Part shown: positions 6,872 to 15,198 of the stretch, one piece after another
Position numbering within the stretch: position 1 is the first letter of the stretch
How the letters are laid out: each line of letters starts with the position of its first letter
From: Candidatus Taylorbacteria bacterium RIFCSPHIGHO2_02_FULL_44_12
Lineage (GTDB): Bacteria; Patescibacteriota; Minisyncoccia; Phycocordibacterales; PALSA-1337
Assembly (NCBI GenBank): GCA_001822575.1
Contig: MHRM01000001.1
Span: 24,755 to 64,019 of the forward strand
Length of the DNA: 39,265 bases
Direction of reading: 5' to 3'
The notes under the pieces: generated by a model
Databases searched by the model: none
What the model was told of the DNA's origin: nothing
Seen by the model: only the letters and a program-made list of their open reading frames with translations
Position numbers and translations under genes: made by a program

Positions 6872-7510
6872 ATGGCAAATACAGTAAAAACCACCCAAAA
6901 TTTTGTTCCAGTCCGAGAGATCCGTGACGGGGTGATCATCTTGAAGGATGGGGCCATGCGTTCCGTCATTCTAGCTTCATCGTTAAATTTCGCTTTGAAG
7001 TCTGCCGATGAACAGAGCGCCATTCTTTTGCAATTCCAGAACTTTTTGAATTCTCTGGACTTTTCGGTTCAGATATTTATTCAGTCCAAAAAGTTGGATA
7101 TACGCCCATACATAGCCCTTTTGGAAGAGCGTTACAAAGAACAAGTCAGCGAATTGATGAAGATTCAAGTCCGGGAATACATAGAATTCGTCAAAACTTT
7201 TGTGGAAAGCGCCAATATTATGAGCAAAAGCTTCTTCGTGGTCATCCCTTATGACCCTCCAATCATCGGCTCGAAGAAAAATCCTTTCGCCAATATCCTC
7301 CCAAATCGCAAAGGCTCACAAGGCAATCCCACAGCCGATGCCCAGTTTGACGAATACCGCAGTCAACTAGAACAGAGAGTGGCTGTTGTGACCCAGGGCT
7401 TGGTACGCTGTGGTATCAGGGCCGCCGAATTGGGAACAGAGGAAGTGGTAGAATTGTTCTATAAGATATTCAATCCGGGGGAAACGGAAAAACCGATACA
7501 AATAACATAA
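6872..7510 (+). CDS. TraC/VirB4 N-terminal-domain-like protein, 212 aa
   Basis: The sequence (VPVREIRDGVIILKDGAMRSVILASSLNFALKSADEQ... then FLNSLDFSVQIFIQSKKLDI) resembles the N-terminal domain of TraC/VirB4 ATPases, here encoded as a separate protein immediately before the ATPase gene, a common split in CPR secretion loci. It lacks Walker motifs. ATG 6872 was chosen over TTG 6827. It ends exactly one base before the virB4 start, implying translational coupling. It probably forms a subcomplex with VirB4 on the cytoplasmic side of the membrane. Confidence 0.65.
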   Translation: MANTVKTTQNFVPVREIRDGVIILKDGAMRSVILASSLNFALKSADEQSAILLQFQNFLNSLDFSVQIFIQSKKLDIRPYIALLEERYKEQVSELMKIQVREYIEFVKTFVESANIMSKSFFVVIPYDPPIIGSKKNPFANILPNRKGSQGNPTADAQFDEYRSQLEQRVAVVTQGLVRCGIRAAELGTEEVVELFYKIFNPGETEKPIQIT

Positions 7511-9322
7511 ATGTCTATATTTTCAAAATTATTGGGGAAAAAATCTGAAGCACCAATAGTTTCCGTCTTACCCGAAGAAATATACCAAGCTGGGGTACTG
7601 GAACTCAAGGATGTCATCGCTCCATCTGCTCTCAAGGTTAGCCCCAAGGAGCTCAATCTCGGAGAAAAAATCGCTCGGACCTTATTTGTAATTTCTTATC
7701 CCAGATTTTTGGACGAAAGCTGGTTTGCTCCGATCATAAACCTAGACAAAGTATTCAATATATCCATATTTATTCACCCCGTTGACACCGCCAAGATACT
7801 GCGACATTTCCAGAAAAAAGTAGCCGAGGTTCAGGGACAGATTTCCAGAAGAGAAGACAAAGGCCTGGTGCGCGACCCGGCTCTGGATACAGCATACCAA
7901 GATCTGGAAGCCTTGCGCGATCAGCTGATGCAGGCCCAGGAACATCTCTTTGATGTCGGAGTATATATCACCCTCTTTGCCGAGACAGACAATGAATTAG
8001 ACAAACTAGAATCCGAGGTCAAATCCATTTTGGAATCAAAACTGGTATATGTAAAACCTGCCCTATTCCAGCAGGAACAAGGCTTCAAAAGCGTCATTCC
8101 CATTGCCGATGATCAGTTAGCTGTCCATTCCAAGCTCAATTCATCGCCACTCTCTAGTCTGTTCCCATTTGTTTCTTTTGATCTGACTTCGGACAAGGGC
8201 ATACTCTATGGGATCAATAGACACAATTCTTCATTGGTACTCTTTGACCGTTTCTCCTTGGAAAATTACAATTCCGTGACATTTGCGGTGGCTGGCGCCG
8301 GAAAATCCTACTTTACCAAGCTGGAAATTCTTCGTACCTTGATGTTTGATACAGAAGTGATCGTCATAGATCCTGAACGAGAATACGAATATATGGCCGA
8401 AGCCACGGGTGGAAAATATTTCAATATTTCCCTCAATTCCGAGCACCATATCAATCCCTTTGATCTACCGATACCGCGCGAAGATGAATCCGCTACTGAT
8501 GTTTTGCGCTCAAATATCATCAACTTGGTAGGATTATTCCGAATCATGTTGGGCGGCCTGACCCAGGAAGAAGACGCTATCATTGACCGGGCCATCACCG
8601 AGACATACGCTCTCAAAGACATTACAGCTGAGGCAGACTTCCGCAATGTAGAACCACCGCTTTTGTCAGACTTTGAATTGGTCCTGGCTGGAATGGAAGG
8701 AGCTGATTCTCTGGTCCAACGGATGTCAAAATACACCAAGGGTACATGGGCAGGCTTCATCAACCGCCCCTCAAATGTTGATATCAATAAAAAATTCGTG
8801 GTTTTTTCTCTTAGGGACATGGAAGACGAGCTCAAACCTGTGGCCATGTATATTGTTACTCACTATATCTGGAATGCTATCCGCAAAAACCTCAAGAAAC
8901 GCCTATTGGTCATAGATGAGGCATGGTGGATGATGAAATCCGAAGATACGGCTTCATTTCTATTCAGTTTGGCCAAACGTGGACGCAAATATTATCTGGG
9001 TCTATCCACTATCACTCAAGATGTGGATGACTTCTTGCGCTCGCCATACGGTTTGCCAATCGTTACCAACTCTTCTATTCAGATACTTCTGAAACAGTCA
9101 CCAGCTGTCATGGACAGCGTCCAAAAAACATTCAATCTGACCGATGAAGAGAAATACCTATTACTAGAATCAGATGTGGGAGAGGGGATGTTCTTCGTGG
9201 GCCTCAAGCATGTAGCTATAAAAATAGTGGCTTCCTACACCGAAGACCAAATCATCACCACCAATCCAGCTCAATTAGTCCAAATCCAGCAGGCAAAGAA
9301 AGATCTGGAGCAAGCCAGATAA
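7511..9322 (+). CDS. virB4: VirB4/TraC-type secretion ATPase
   Basis: 603 aa. The Walker A loop AGAGKSYFTK lies at about residue 260 and Walker B KRLLVIDEAWWMM at about residue 465, followed by the family stretch LAKRGRKYYLGLSTITQDVDDF (helicase-like motif III region) and TNSSIQILLKQS. These identify the VirB4 family of hexameric motor ATPases that power type IV secretion/conjugation and pilus assembly. The N-terminal ~250 residues carry the VirB4 N domain with a helical insertion (ISRREDKGLVRDPALDTAY). It is the core gene of the operon, directly adjoining the TraC-N-like gene. The C-terminus overlaps nothing; a repeat-rich spacer follows. Confidence 0.93.
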   Translation: MSIFSKLLGKKSEAPIVSVLPEEIYQAGVLELKDVIAPSALKVSPKELNLGEKIARTLFVISYPRFLDESWFAPIINLDKVFNISIFIHPVDTAKILRHFQKKVAEVQGQISRREDKGLVRDPALDTAYQDLEALRDQLMQAQEHLFDVGVYITLFAETDNELDKLESEVKSILESKLVYVKPALFQQEQGFKSVIPIADDQLAVHSKLNSSPLSSLFPFVSFDLTSDKGILYGINRHNSSLVLFDRFSLENYNSVTFAVAGAGKSYFTKLEILRTLMFDTEVIVIDPEREYEYMAEATGGKYFNISLNSEHHINPFDLPIPREDESATDVLRSNIINLVGLFRIMLGGLTQEEDAIIDRAITETYALKDITAEADFRNVEPPLLSDFELVLAGMEGADSLVQRMSKYTKGTWAGFINRPSNVDINKKFVVFSLRDMEDELKPVAMYIVTHYIWNAIRKNLKKRLLVIDEAWWMMKSEDTASFLFSLAKRGRKYYLGLSTITQDVDDFLRSPYGLPIVTNSSIQILLKQSPAVMDSVQKTFNLTDEEKYLLLESDVGEGMFFVGLKHVAIKIVASYTEDQIITTNPAQLVQIQQAKKDLEQAR

Positions 9323-9341
9323 TTTTTTGCACAATTGCGCC

Positions 9342-9440
9342 CTCTCGAGGACAACAGCTCTCCCTTCGTTTCGCTTCGCGAAAGTCGAGAGACTGTTCTC
9401 CCCTGCTTGTCCGCCGTAGCCTTGGCGAAGGTGGGCGGGC
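9342..9440. repeat. Dispersed-type palindromic repeat after virB4
   Basis: The spacer contains nested inverted repeats: CTCTCGA (9342-9348) with TCGAGAG (9385-9391), enclosing TTCGC-TTC-GCGAA (9370-9382), then CCTT-GGCG-AAGG in the GTAGCCTTGGCGAAGGTGGG segment. Read on the minus strand it encodes FAKATADKQ, a peptide string I recognise as a recurrent artefact of interspersed repeats in CPR and other environmental genomes. It is probably a copy of such a repeat, not a coding region. Only one copy is in this window. Confidence 0.5.
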
Positions 9441-9453
9441 GCAATGACAGTGT

Positions 9454-9459
9454 TATAAT
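9454..9459 (+). promoter_or_regulatory. Extended -10 box TGtTATAAT of the gene at 9466
   Basis: TATAAT with a TGn extension ends 6 nt before ATG 9466; no ribosome-binding site. Leaderless arrangement. Confidence 0.55.
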
Positions 9460-9465
9460 CGATGT

Positions 9466-9978
9466 ATGCCACCACAAAAAAAGAAAATCGGAAAGATCAA
9501 ATGGTTACTGCTCTATTCTTTTACCGGCGTCGTGGATGTATTGCAATTTCTAGCGGATCTAACGGGGATCGGAATACTAGCCAGCGAGGCCGCCGAGCCA
9601 TTCATAGGAGGGATACTGATAGTCATGTTTGAATTGTTCGGAATATCTGTCATCACCAAACCCAAGAGATTGGTCTCTCTATTGTGTTTGGCAGGCGCCG
9701 ATGCCTTGACCGGTGGAATAGCGCCTTTCTGGATCGTTGATGTCTGGTATGTCCAAAGCGATGTCAAAAAAGAGGAGACGGAATACGAACAACAGACTCA
9801 ACAGGAAATGTTTATTCAATCGAGCATAGGAACGCCTGCGAATATAGACGGACAGCGCATTCCTCCAATAATCAACTCCACCAACAATCAACCCCTCAAT
9901 CAAAATGGTATCAGAATGCCTCGCAGAAACATCGCCCCATTACAATCTGCCATTCAAAAAACTGGAAATGCTCAGTAA
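9466..9978 (+). CDS. Membrane protein of unknown function in the secretion locus, 170 aa
   Basis: A basic start (MPPQKKKIGKIKW) leads into three hydrophobic segments (about residues 13-35, 45-65, 72-95), followed by a hydrophilic Gln/Asn/Pro-rich tail of about 70 residues. I do not recognise a family by motif. Its position between virB4 and a secreted Ig-like protein, and the basic N-terminus, suggest an inner-membrane accessory of the type IV system. The start is supported by the -10 box 6 nt upstream. Confidence 0.65.
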   Translation: MPPQKKKIGKIKWLLLYSFTGVVDVLQFLADLTGIGILASEAAEPFIGGILIVMFELFGISVITKPKRLVSLLCLAGADALTGGIAPFWIVDVWYVQSDVKKEETEYEQQTQQEMFIQSSIGTPANIDGQRIPPIINSTNNQPLNQNGIRMPRRNIAPLQSAIQKTGNAQ

Positions 9979-10036
9979 TAATATAGAGCCCAGCGAACAT
10001 TCTTTCATCTCTCCGCAATGTAGTTTGAGCCCCCGA

Positions 10037-10113
10037 GAATGGAAAACCCTCTAAAGCTTAATGAATATTGCTCGCACCGCTCCGCAAGGTCGCCCCGTCG
10101 AATGGAAAACCCT
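10037..10113. repeat. Short direct repeat GAATGGAAAACCCT
   Basis: GAATGGAAAACCCT occurs at 10037-10050 and 10100-10113 in the spacer before the Ig-like gene, each preceded by a C-rich stretch (CCCCGA, CCCCGTC). Two copies only; possibly part of a small degenerate dispersed repeat. Confidence 0.5.
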
Positions 10114-10159
10114 ATAGATAAGTGTGAACAAGTTCTTACTTCATGGTAAAATAAATTCA

Positions 10160-11191
10160 ATGAGATCGGCAATCAAACTCCTCTTTTTTGGCTTTATCGT
10201 ATTGTTTGCTGGCAATCTTTCTGTTCAGGCACAAATTCCTATTTCTGTCGGCGGCATAGAATTAACCGCTTCCGTTGATAATCCAATTCCAGAACAAATA
10301 GTTACCATTACTGCCAGAAGTTACAGCGTGGATATCAATACCGCCACTATCAGCTGGAGCGTGGGAGGGAAAGTCATATCCCAAGGCATAGGAGAAACCG
10401 TCGCAAAGGTAAAAGCCCCCGCACTGGGAACCGTTTTGAACGTAACCGTTTCCGCGGTATTGCCGGATGGCAATCGCCTGACCAAATCCATCTCCATAGG
10501 ATCTGGATCGGTAGATATGATCGTGGAAACAGATGGCCATGTCCCGGCATTTTTCCATGGCAAGGCCCCTGAAGGATATCAAAACAACATAAAGATAATA
10601 GCCATAGGACACATCGCGGATTCCCGTGGCGTCCAATACGATCCACAGACTCTGATATACCGCTGGAAAAAGAATAATCAGGCCATAGAGGATCAAAGCG
10701 GATATGGCAAACAATCCGTGGTGGTCGCCGGAGATATCGTTCCCAGAGCCTATGTCATATCGGTTACGGCAGAGACTCGCGACGGCAAAGCTCGAGCCGA
10801 AAGCAGTGTCTCTATATCTCCACAAGCCCCAGAAATAGTCTTTTACATTGACGATCCTCTCTACGGCCCAATGTTCAATGCGGCTGTGAATGAATCTATT
10901 CGAATCGGATCGGAAAGAGAAGTGAGCGTGCTGGCTTTGCCCTTCGGATTTAACAAACCAAAAGATTCTTCTGGTAATCTATCTTTTTCCTGGATGATCA
11001 ATAATGCCAGTCACCCAGAATTGGATTCCAGCCAGTCCATAGTCTTGCGCGCGCCGGATACTGGAGCTGGTTCTTCCGAGGTCCTGGTCAGCGTCCGCAA
11101 TATCCGCAATATCCTCCAGAGCGCCCAGTCTGGATTTGCTATTGTCTTTGGTCCTTCTGCCACCCAAAGCACTTCCGATCTAAATTTCTAA
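10160..11191 (+). CDS. Secreted Ig/PKD-like surface protein, 343 aa
   Basis: MRSAIKLLFFGFIVLFAGNLSVQAQ is a clear Sec signal peptide with likely cleavage after VQA. The mature chain is beta-rich with repeated patterns typical of Ig/PKD-like domains: TASVDNPIPEQIVTITARSYSVDINTATISWSVGG, IYRWKKNNQAI, and ...SFSWMINNASHPELDSSQSIVLRAP. Roughly three such domains fit. ATG 10160 is preferred to GTG 10124 because it starts the signal peptide. The gene lies between the membrane protein and the pilin and overlaps neither. It is probably an exported part or adhesin of the type IV apparatus; no enzymatic motif is visible. Confidence 0.75.
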   Translation: MRSAIKLLFFGFIVLFAGNLSVQAQIPISVGGIELTASVDNPIPEQIVTITARSYSVDINTATISWSVGGKVISQGIGETVAKVKAPALGTVLNVTVSAVLPDGNRLTKSISIGSGSVDMIVETDGHVPAFFHGKAPEGYQNNIKIIAIGHIADSRGVQYDPQTLIYRWKKNNQAIEDQSGYGKQSVVVAGDIVPRAYVISVTAETRDGKARAESSVSISPQAPEIVFYIDDPLYGPMFNAAVNESIRIGSEREVSVLALPFGFNKPKDSSGNLSFSWMINNASHPELDSSQSIVLRAPDTGAGSSEVLVSVRNIRNILQSAQSGFAIVFGPSATQSTSDLNF

Positions 11192-11192
11192 T

Positions 11193-12383
11193 ATGAAATC
11201 ACTCATTTTATTGAGAGGAAACAAAAAAATCTTTATGGCTATGATTTTTTGCTTCATAGTGTTCTTGAATACCTTGAATGTTTCTAATCAACATTTCGTA
11301 TTCGCCCAGAACGCGAACAATACAACATACACTCTTTTGGAACCTCTTCCTTGTATACCGACAGAGACTAGCCCTTGCCCAGAGGGCCCGGGAGAATTAA
11401 AAACCGAAGTAAATCTCAATGAATATCTCATATATGCCATCAATTTGCTGATAGCCCTTTCGGCCGTGGCGGCAGTCTTCATGATCACTTGGGGGGGGTT
11501 CCAATACATGACAACGGATTCCTGGCAGAACAAAAAAGAAGGTTTGACCAAATTCAAAAACGCCATCTTCGGCCTTCTTCTAGTCCTTTGTTCATACATC
11601 ATACTGCGCACCGTCAATCCGAGGCTTGTAGAGATCCCAGCCACACTTGTGCCACCTCTAACGAATGTCAATCTCAAAGATTCAATAAGCCCTGATGATT
11701 TCTTTGATCAGATATCAGCAGAGGTACAAAGATTGAGTAACAATTTGGATGTTTCTATCATGGAAGAAAAGTTGAGACAAGCAAAAGGGGATGTAAAGTT
11801 AGAAAAACAAAATATTGATGATTTAAAAAAACAGTTGGATATATTATCAAAAGAGGGAATAAATGAAACTGATCCACGGGTACAAATAATAAAAACTTCT
11901 ATTGAAGTTGCAAATAATAATATAAAAGAAAAAGAGGCTAATGTTTTGGTAGAAGGGATTAAATTTACTAACAATGCCTCTATTGAGTTAGCCGCTCAAG
12001 GACTTGTTGGTAAAAAGGATTTTGAGGGGATCAACACTACTATAAATTACTACAAAAAAAGAATAGAGAATTCCGAAAATATAAAGATCTTCGAACTGGA
12101 AAAGCTCGGTAAGTACGAAAAATATTCCGTAGTAAATGATCAAGCTATTTATTCACAAACCATACTAGATTTGATGAGGAGCGATGCTATGGTCCAAAAC
12201 GCAGATTTTGGTTTCTTTTTCCCAAGCGGGACATATACATATAGAAGCCAGAAACCTCAAGCTTTGGCAGAGCTCAATACTGTGCCGAAACAAATAGAGT
12301 CCATAAAAGACCCGATATTGAAGCAAGAACTTCAGGATAGATTGAAAAACAGCATTGCATTGATTGAAGAAAAATTCAAATAG
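11193..12383 (+). CDS. VirB2/TrbC-like pilin with long coiled-coil extension, 396 aa
   Basis: A signal-anchor start (residues ~12-35) is followed by two hydrophobic helices around residues 70-95 and 115-135, separated by the loop GGFQYMTTDSWQNKKEGLTKFKNAIFG. This hairpin with WGGxxYM and the basic loop is what CPR VirB2/TrbC-like pilins look like. Unlike typical VirB2 (~100-130 aa), there is an extra ~230-residue tail, highly charged and heptad-like (DVSIMEEKLRQAKGDVKLEKQNIDDLKKQLDIL), probably a coiled coil exposed on one face of the membrane. It begins 1 nt after the preceding stop. Pilin identity is by topology and motif only. Confidence 0.65.
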   Translation: MKSLILLRGNKKIFMAMIFCFIVFLNTLNVSNQHFVFAQNANNTTYTLLEPLPCIPTETSPCPEGPGELKTEVNLNEYLIYAINLLIALSAVAAVFMITWGGFQYMTTDSWQNKKEGLTKFKNAIFGLLLVLCSYIILRTVNPRLVEIPATLVPPLTNVNLKDSISPDDFFDQISAEVQRLSNNLDVSIMEEKLRQAKGDVKLEKQNIDDLKKQLDILSKEGINETDPRVQIIKTSIEVANNNIKEKEANVLVEGIKFTNNASIELAAQGLVGKKDFEGINTTINYYKKRIENSENIKIFELEKLGKYEKYSVVNDQAIYSQTILDLMRSDAMVQNADFGFFFPSGTYTYRSQKPQALAELNTVPKQIESIKDPILKQELQDRLKNSIALIEEKFK

Positions 12384-12404
12384 ATAAAATATCCTCCAAT
12401 AATC

Positions 12405-13721
12405 ATGACCATTAAAGGAAAAACTATAATAATACTAATCGTGATTTTGCTCGGAAGCGCAATCTCTTATTGGTATTTTTTGTTGCGTTATTCTATGAAT
12501 ACAATCCCTATAAATACAGACACAGAAGAAACTGGGGGCTTCGCTCCTTTTGGCAGGACATCATCTGGTGGTAGACAAGGAACAAGTGGCGGAGAGAATG
12601 CCACAACAACAAATTATTCTGGCCAGAATGAACAGGTTAGACTGCCTGTTCTGCGGCTCTTGAGCGACACCCCCATCGGGGGGTATGGCGCTAGTACCAC
12701 GGCCAGCACCACGGTCATTCGCTGGATTGATCGCGGCAGAGGCAATACTTATGAAGCTCGTCAGGACTCCCTCAATATCAGAACATTATCAAACACCATA
12801 TTGCCAAGAGTCTATCAATCTTCCTGGAATAAAAATCTGACTGCCTTCATTGGGACGATTTTCCCGGACAATTCTGGAGATCCAAGTGTGGTTTACGCGG
12901 AACTTCAAGCCCACCCAATACCCAAACAACAGGCCACAACTACAGCCACTTCAACTCCGACTGCCCCAGCCAACAATTCCCTGGCCCCATTTGATCTCAA
13001 AGGCAAAAATCTTCCAGAAAAAACAATTGCTTATGCTGTTTCGCCAAAAAAAGATCGCCTATTCGTCTTTGTAGACGAGAACGGATCCGGAACAGGTTAT
13101 ATTTCAAACTTTAACGGCAGTTCCTTGAAAAAAATATTTTCTTCGCCATTGACCCAAGTCAATGTTGATTGGCCAGAAGAAAACACCATTGCCATCACCA
13201 CCAAAGGATCGTCCAATCAAAATGGATTTTTGTACTTCGTCAATCCTAATACTGGCATAATAAAAAAAATCCTTGGTCCCATCCGTGGATTGAGCACACG
13301 AGTCAGTCACGACGCTCGCTATGTTCTATATTCCACGGCTCTGATCTCCAAAAACAGCATCCGGGCTTTCATATACTCAATAACTTCCGCCAGCGAAACA
13401 GACGCTCTGATCCAAACATTGGCAGATAAATGCGCTTGGGGGCATTTCTATGCTTATACCGTCTATTGCGCGGCGCCATCATCTTTGATTCAAGCAGAAT
13501 ACCCTGATGACTGGTATAAGGGGACTGTTTCCTTCACAGACAAAATCTGGGCAGTAGATGCCAGAACTGGTGAAGTTAGTTTGGTTTCAGCTTTGGTTGA
13601 TCAGGCCGATCGCTTGATAGATGTTTTCAACATGGAAATCAGTGATAAAGACGAATATTTGCTCTTTATGAATAAAAAAGACCTATCATTCTGGTCACTG
13701 GATTTGGTGTCTAGTAAGTGA
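12405..13721 (+). CDS. Membrane-anchored beta-propeller-like protein, 438 aa
   Basis: One N-terminal transmembrane helix (residues ~6-27, IIILIVILLGSAISYWYFLL) is followed by a Ser/Thr/Gly/Asn-rich linker and a ~300-residue exported domain. The domain contains repeated blade-like strands (FVFVDENGSGTGYISNFNG, LYFVNPNTGIIKKIL, RYVLYSTALISKN, DKIWAVDARTGEVSLVS), reminiscent of TolB/WD-type propellers. Such proteins are common at the end of CPR type IV loci. Function unknown; it may be a periplasm-facing scaffold. It closes the operon, with a terminator 2 nt downstream. Confidence 0.7.
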   Translation: MTIKGKTIIILIVILLGSAISYWYFLLRYSMNTIPINTDTEETGGFAPFGRTSSGGRQGTSGGENATTTNYSGQNEQVRLPVLRLLSDTPIGGYGASTTASTTVIRWIDRGRGNTYEARQDSLNIRTLSNTILPRVYQSSWNKNLTAFIGTIFPDNSGDPSVVYAELQAHPIPKQQATTTATSTPTAPANNSLAPFDLKGKNLPEKTIAYAVSPKKDRLFVFVDENGSGTGYISNFNGSSLKKIFSSPLTQVNVDWPEENTIAITTKGSSNQNGFLYFVNPNTGIIKKILGPIRGLSTRVSHDARYVLYSTALISKNSIRAFIYSITSASETDALIQTLADKCAWGHFYAYTVYCAAPSSLIQAEYPDDWYKGTVSFTDKIWAVDARTGEVSLVSALVDQADRLIDVFNMEISDKDEYLLFMNKKDLSFWSLDLVSSK

Positions 13722-13723
13722 AC

Positions 13724-13760
13724 TGGCAGGATACTATTTCCTGAATCCTGCCAATTTATG
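13724..13760. terminator. Bidirectional terminator between the propeller gene and yidC
   Basis: TGGCAGGAT (13724-13732) pairs perfectly with ATCCTGCCA (13745-13753) around a 12-nt loop. The convergent genes end at 13721 (+) and 13756 (-). The U tract is weak on both strands. Confidence 0.6.
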
Positions 13761-14517
13761 ACACGATCCTAACTTTACGCGAATATCTGTACATGATGAA
13801 CAATTCCTGAACCAAGGTGAACAGGGTGCTGACTGTCCAGTAGATAGCGATTATAGCGGCTGCGGCAGGGAATTGGGAAGGAATGATCCAATAAGTTGAA
13901 ACAAAAGCCAAGATCGGCAATAAGAACTTCATTTGTTTGTTCATGGAACCAGCCAACTGCGAAGAAAAATCGACATTGGTTGGCGTGGTTTTGGATTGGC
14001 GAGTCTGGGCTCGGACAGCCGGGGAAAAATAAAGCTGAAAAAATTGGGCTCCGGCAGTGATGAATGACAAAATCAAACTTTTCTGGGTTAAATCAATCAA
14101 TCCTAGAAAATGTGTTTTGATAACCGGCACGGAAATGAAATTGTAGAGAAATTCGGGGTGAATATCTGGAATGATCTTGTAAAAAACCGAGATCAAAGCA
14201 AGCAATATCGGAAGTTGGATCAGTAACAGCAAAATTCCGGAAAAAGGACGAATGCCTTTAGACTTGTACAATTCCATGATCTTCATGGCCTGTACTTGGC
14301 GATCATTGGCGTATTTAGCTTTTAGTTGAGCCATTTCCGGCTCAACTTCCTTCATTCGCGCCTGGGTCAATATAGAAGTCCTAGATAGAGGGAACAATAT
14401 CAATTTGACTATGACCGTGAAGATAATAACTGCCATCCCCAGATCTATCCACGGCAAAACATCTATAATACCCACCAAGCCATTGTAGAGAGGCCGAAAT
14501 ATCAGTGTTTGGTACAT
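13756..14517 (-). CDS. yidC: Membrane protein insertase YidC
   Basis: 253 aa, short Gram-positive-like YidC without the large periplasmic domain. The signature includes MAVIIFTVIVKLILFPLSRTSI, MKEVEPEMAQLKAKYANDRQ, MKIMELYKSKGIRPFSGILLLLIQLPILLAL and a C-terminal MKFLLPILAFVSTYWIIPSQFPAAAAIIAIYW. It inserts and folds membrane proteins together with or independently of the Sec translocon. It follows rnpA by 4 nt in the classical rpmH-rnpA-yidC order next to dnaA. The basic hydrophilic-groove Arg is present (PLSRTSI). The C-terminal cytoplasmic tail is short and basic. Confidence 0.95.
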   Translation of the reverse strand: MYQTLIFRPLYNGLVGIIDVLPWIDLGMAVIIFTVIVKLILFPLSRTSILTQARMKEVEPEMAQLKAKYANDRQVQAMKIMELYKSKGIRPFSGILLLLIQLPILLALISVFYKIIPDIHPEFLYNFISVPVIKTHFLGLIDLTQKSLILSFITAGAQFFQLYFSPAVRAQTRQSKTTPTNVDFSSQLAGSMNKQMKFLLPILAFVSTYWIIPSQFPAAAAIIAIYWTVSTLFTLVQELFIMYRYSRKVRIVS

Positions 14518-14521
14518 CCGT

Positions 14522-14863
14522 TCAAGTATACTTTAATATTCCTGTCTTCACAAAGAGACCATGGAGATCATCCGTCAGGGCTGGAATCAGCTCTTTTAAT
14601 CCTGACAATTTTCCAAAAACAACAACATTCATTCCTTGGAGGATTCGTGGATACAAAGGCCTCACTGCCTCATATATTCGCCTGCGCATCTTATTTCTAC
14701 TCACGGCTGTCTTAAATATTTTCTTGCTAGCCACGGCGGCTATCCTAGTATCGGAACAACTGCTGACAAATCTGACAGTAAAAAAAGTTGAATGAGCCAC
14801 TCTTCCTTTGCTCATTACAAACTCAAATTGAAAAGTATTCAGTCTTTGCGAGCGTGGGAGCAT
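14522..14863 (-). CDS. rnpA: Ribonuclease P protein component
   Basis: 113 aa. The RNR-type RNA-binding motif appears as VSRNKMRRRIYEAVR (about residues 54-68), and the N-terminal LPRSQRLNTFQFEFVMSKGR matches the family start (LxxxxRLxxxxdFxxvfxxG). RnpA helps the RNase P RNA remove 5' leaders from precursor tRNAs. It sits between rpmH and yidC; a long inverted-repeat element separates it from rpmH. The first Arg-Asn of the usual NRNxxKR core is replaced by Ser-Arg-Asn. Confidence 0.92.
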   Translation of the reverse strand: MLPRSQRLNTFQFEFVMSKGRVAHSTFFTVRFVSSCSDTRIAAVASKKIFKTAVSRNKMRRRIYEAVRPLYPRILQGMNVVVFGKLSGLKELIPALTDDLHGLFVKTGILKYT

Positions 14864-14875
14864 TTTGGCTTTGAT

Positions 14876-14998
14876 GGACCAAACACCACTACATCACATA
14901 ACAAACTCATCTTAAGCCCAGTCGCTTGGCTGAAGAACTACATTTTGTGGTAGAGGCCGCTGGCAATGTTTGTTATGTGATGTAGTGGTGTTTGGTCC
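14876..14998 (-). repeat. Long perfect inverted-repeat element (family member A), rpmH-rnpA intercistron
   Basis: Arms of 31 bp at 14876-14906 and 14968-14998 are perfectly complementary. The 61-nt spacer carries GAGGCCGCTGGCAAT (14953-14967) directly against the right arm. Read on the minus strand, the order is rpmH stop, 9 nt, arm, ATTGCCAGCGGCCTC, ~46 nt, arm, then rnpA 12 nt on. An element with the same layout and motif, but different arm sequence, lies after polA (31115-31245). No U tract follows, so it is not a simple terminator. Confidence 0.85.
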
Positions 14999-15007
14999 TT
15001 AAAAACA

Positions 15008-15142
15008 TCAAACAGCAATACGACGACGGCCTTTGGCGCGACGACGAGTCAAGCCTTTTCTTCCAGAGGCTGTTTTCATTCGGGCACGAAAGCCGTGGGT
15101 CCGAGCTCTCTTGCGTCTTTTGGGTTGGTAAGTTATGGACAT
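15008..15142 (-). CDS. rpmH: 50S ribosomal protein L34
   Basis: 44 aa, start MSITYQPKRRKRARTHGFR, end RRRAKGRRRIAV; the family signature (PxxxxRxxxHGFRxRMxTxxGRxxLxxRRxKGRxxL) is complete. It is a small basic protein of the large ribosomal subunit near the tRNA/domain III region. It lies upstream of rnpA and divergently from dnaA, the usual origin arrangement. Very small, so easily missed by length-filtered gene finders. Confidence 0.96.
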   Translation of the reverse strand: MSITYQPKRRKRARTHGFRARMKTASGRKGLTRRRAKGRRRIAV

Positions 15143-15198
15143 GGTTTTACTATACAGGATATGGAACACAAATCAATATCAATGAGCTCGATTTTGGC

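Noticed and set aside
9271..9477. Minus-strand frame encoding FAKATADKQ
   Set aside because: Translation of a palindromic repeat overlapping the end of virB4; no start signal or family.
10262..10825. Long minus-strand open frame opposite the Ig-like gene
   Set aside because: Lies wholly antisense to a gene with a clear signal peptide and beta-rich pattern; no start signal or family.
14876..14998. The inverted repeat as an intrinsic terminator
   Set aside because: Stem is far longer than usual, the loop is 61 nt, no U tract follows on either strand, and it lies inside a rpmH-rnpA-yidC unit.
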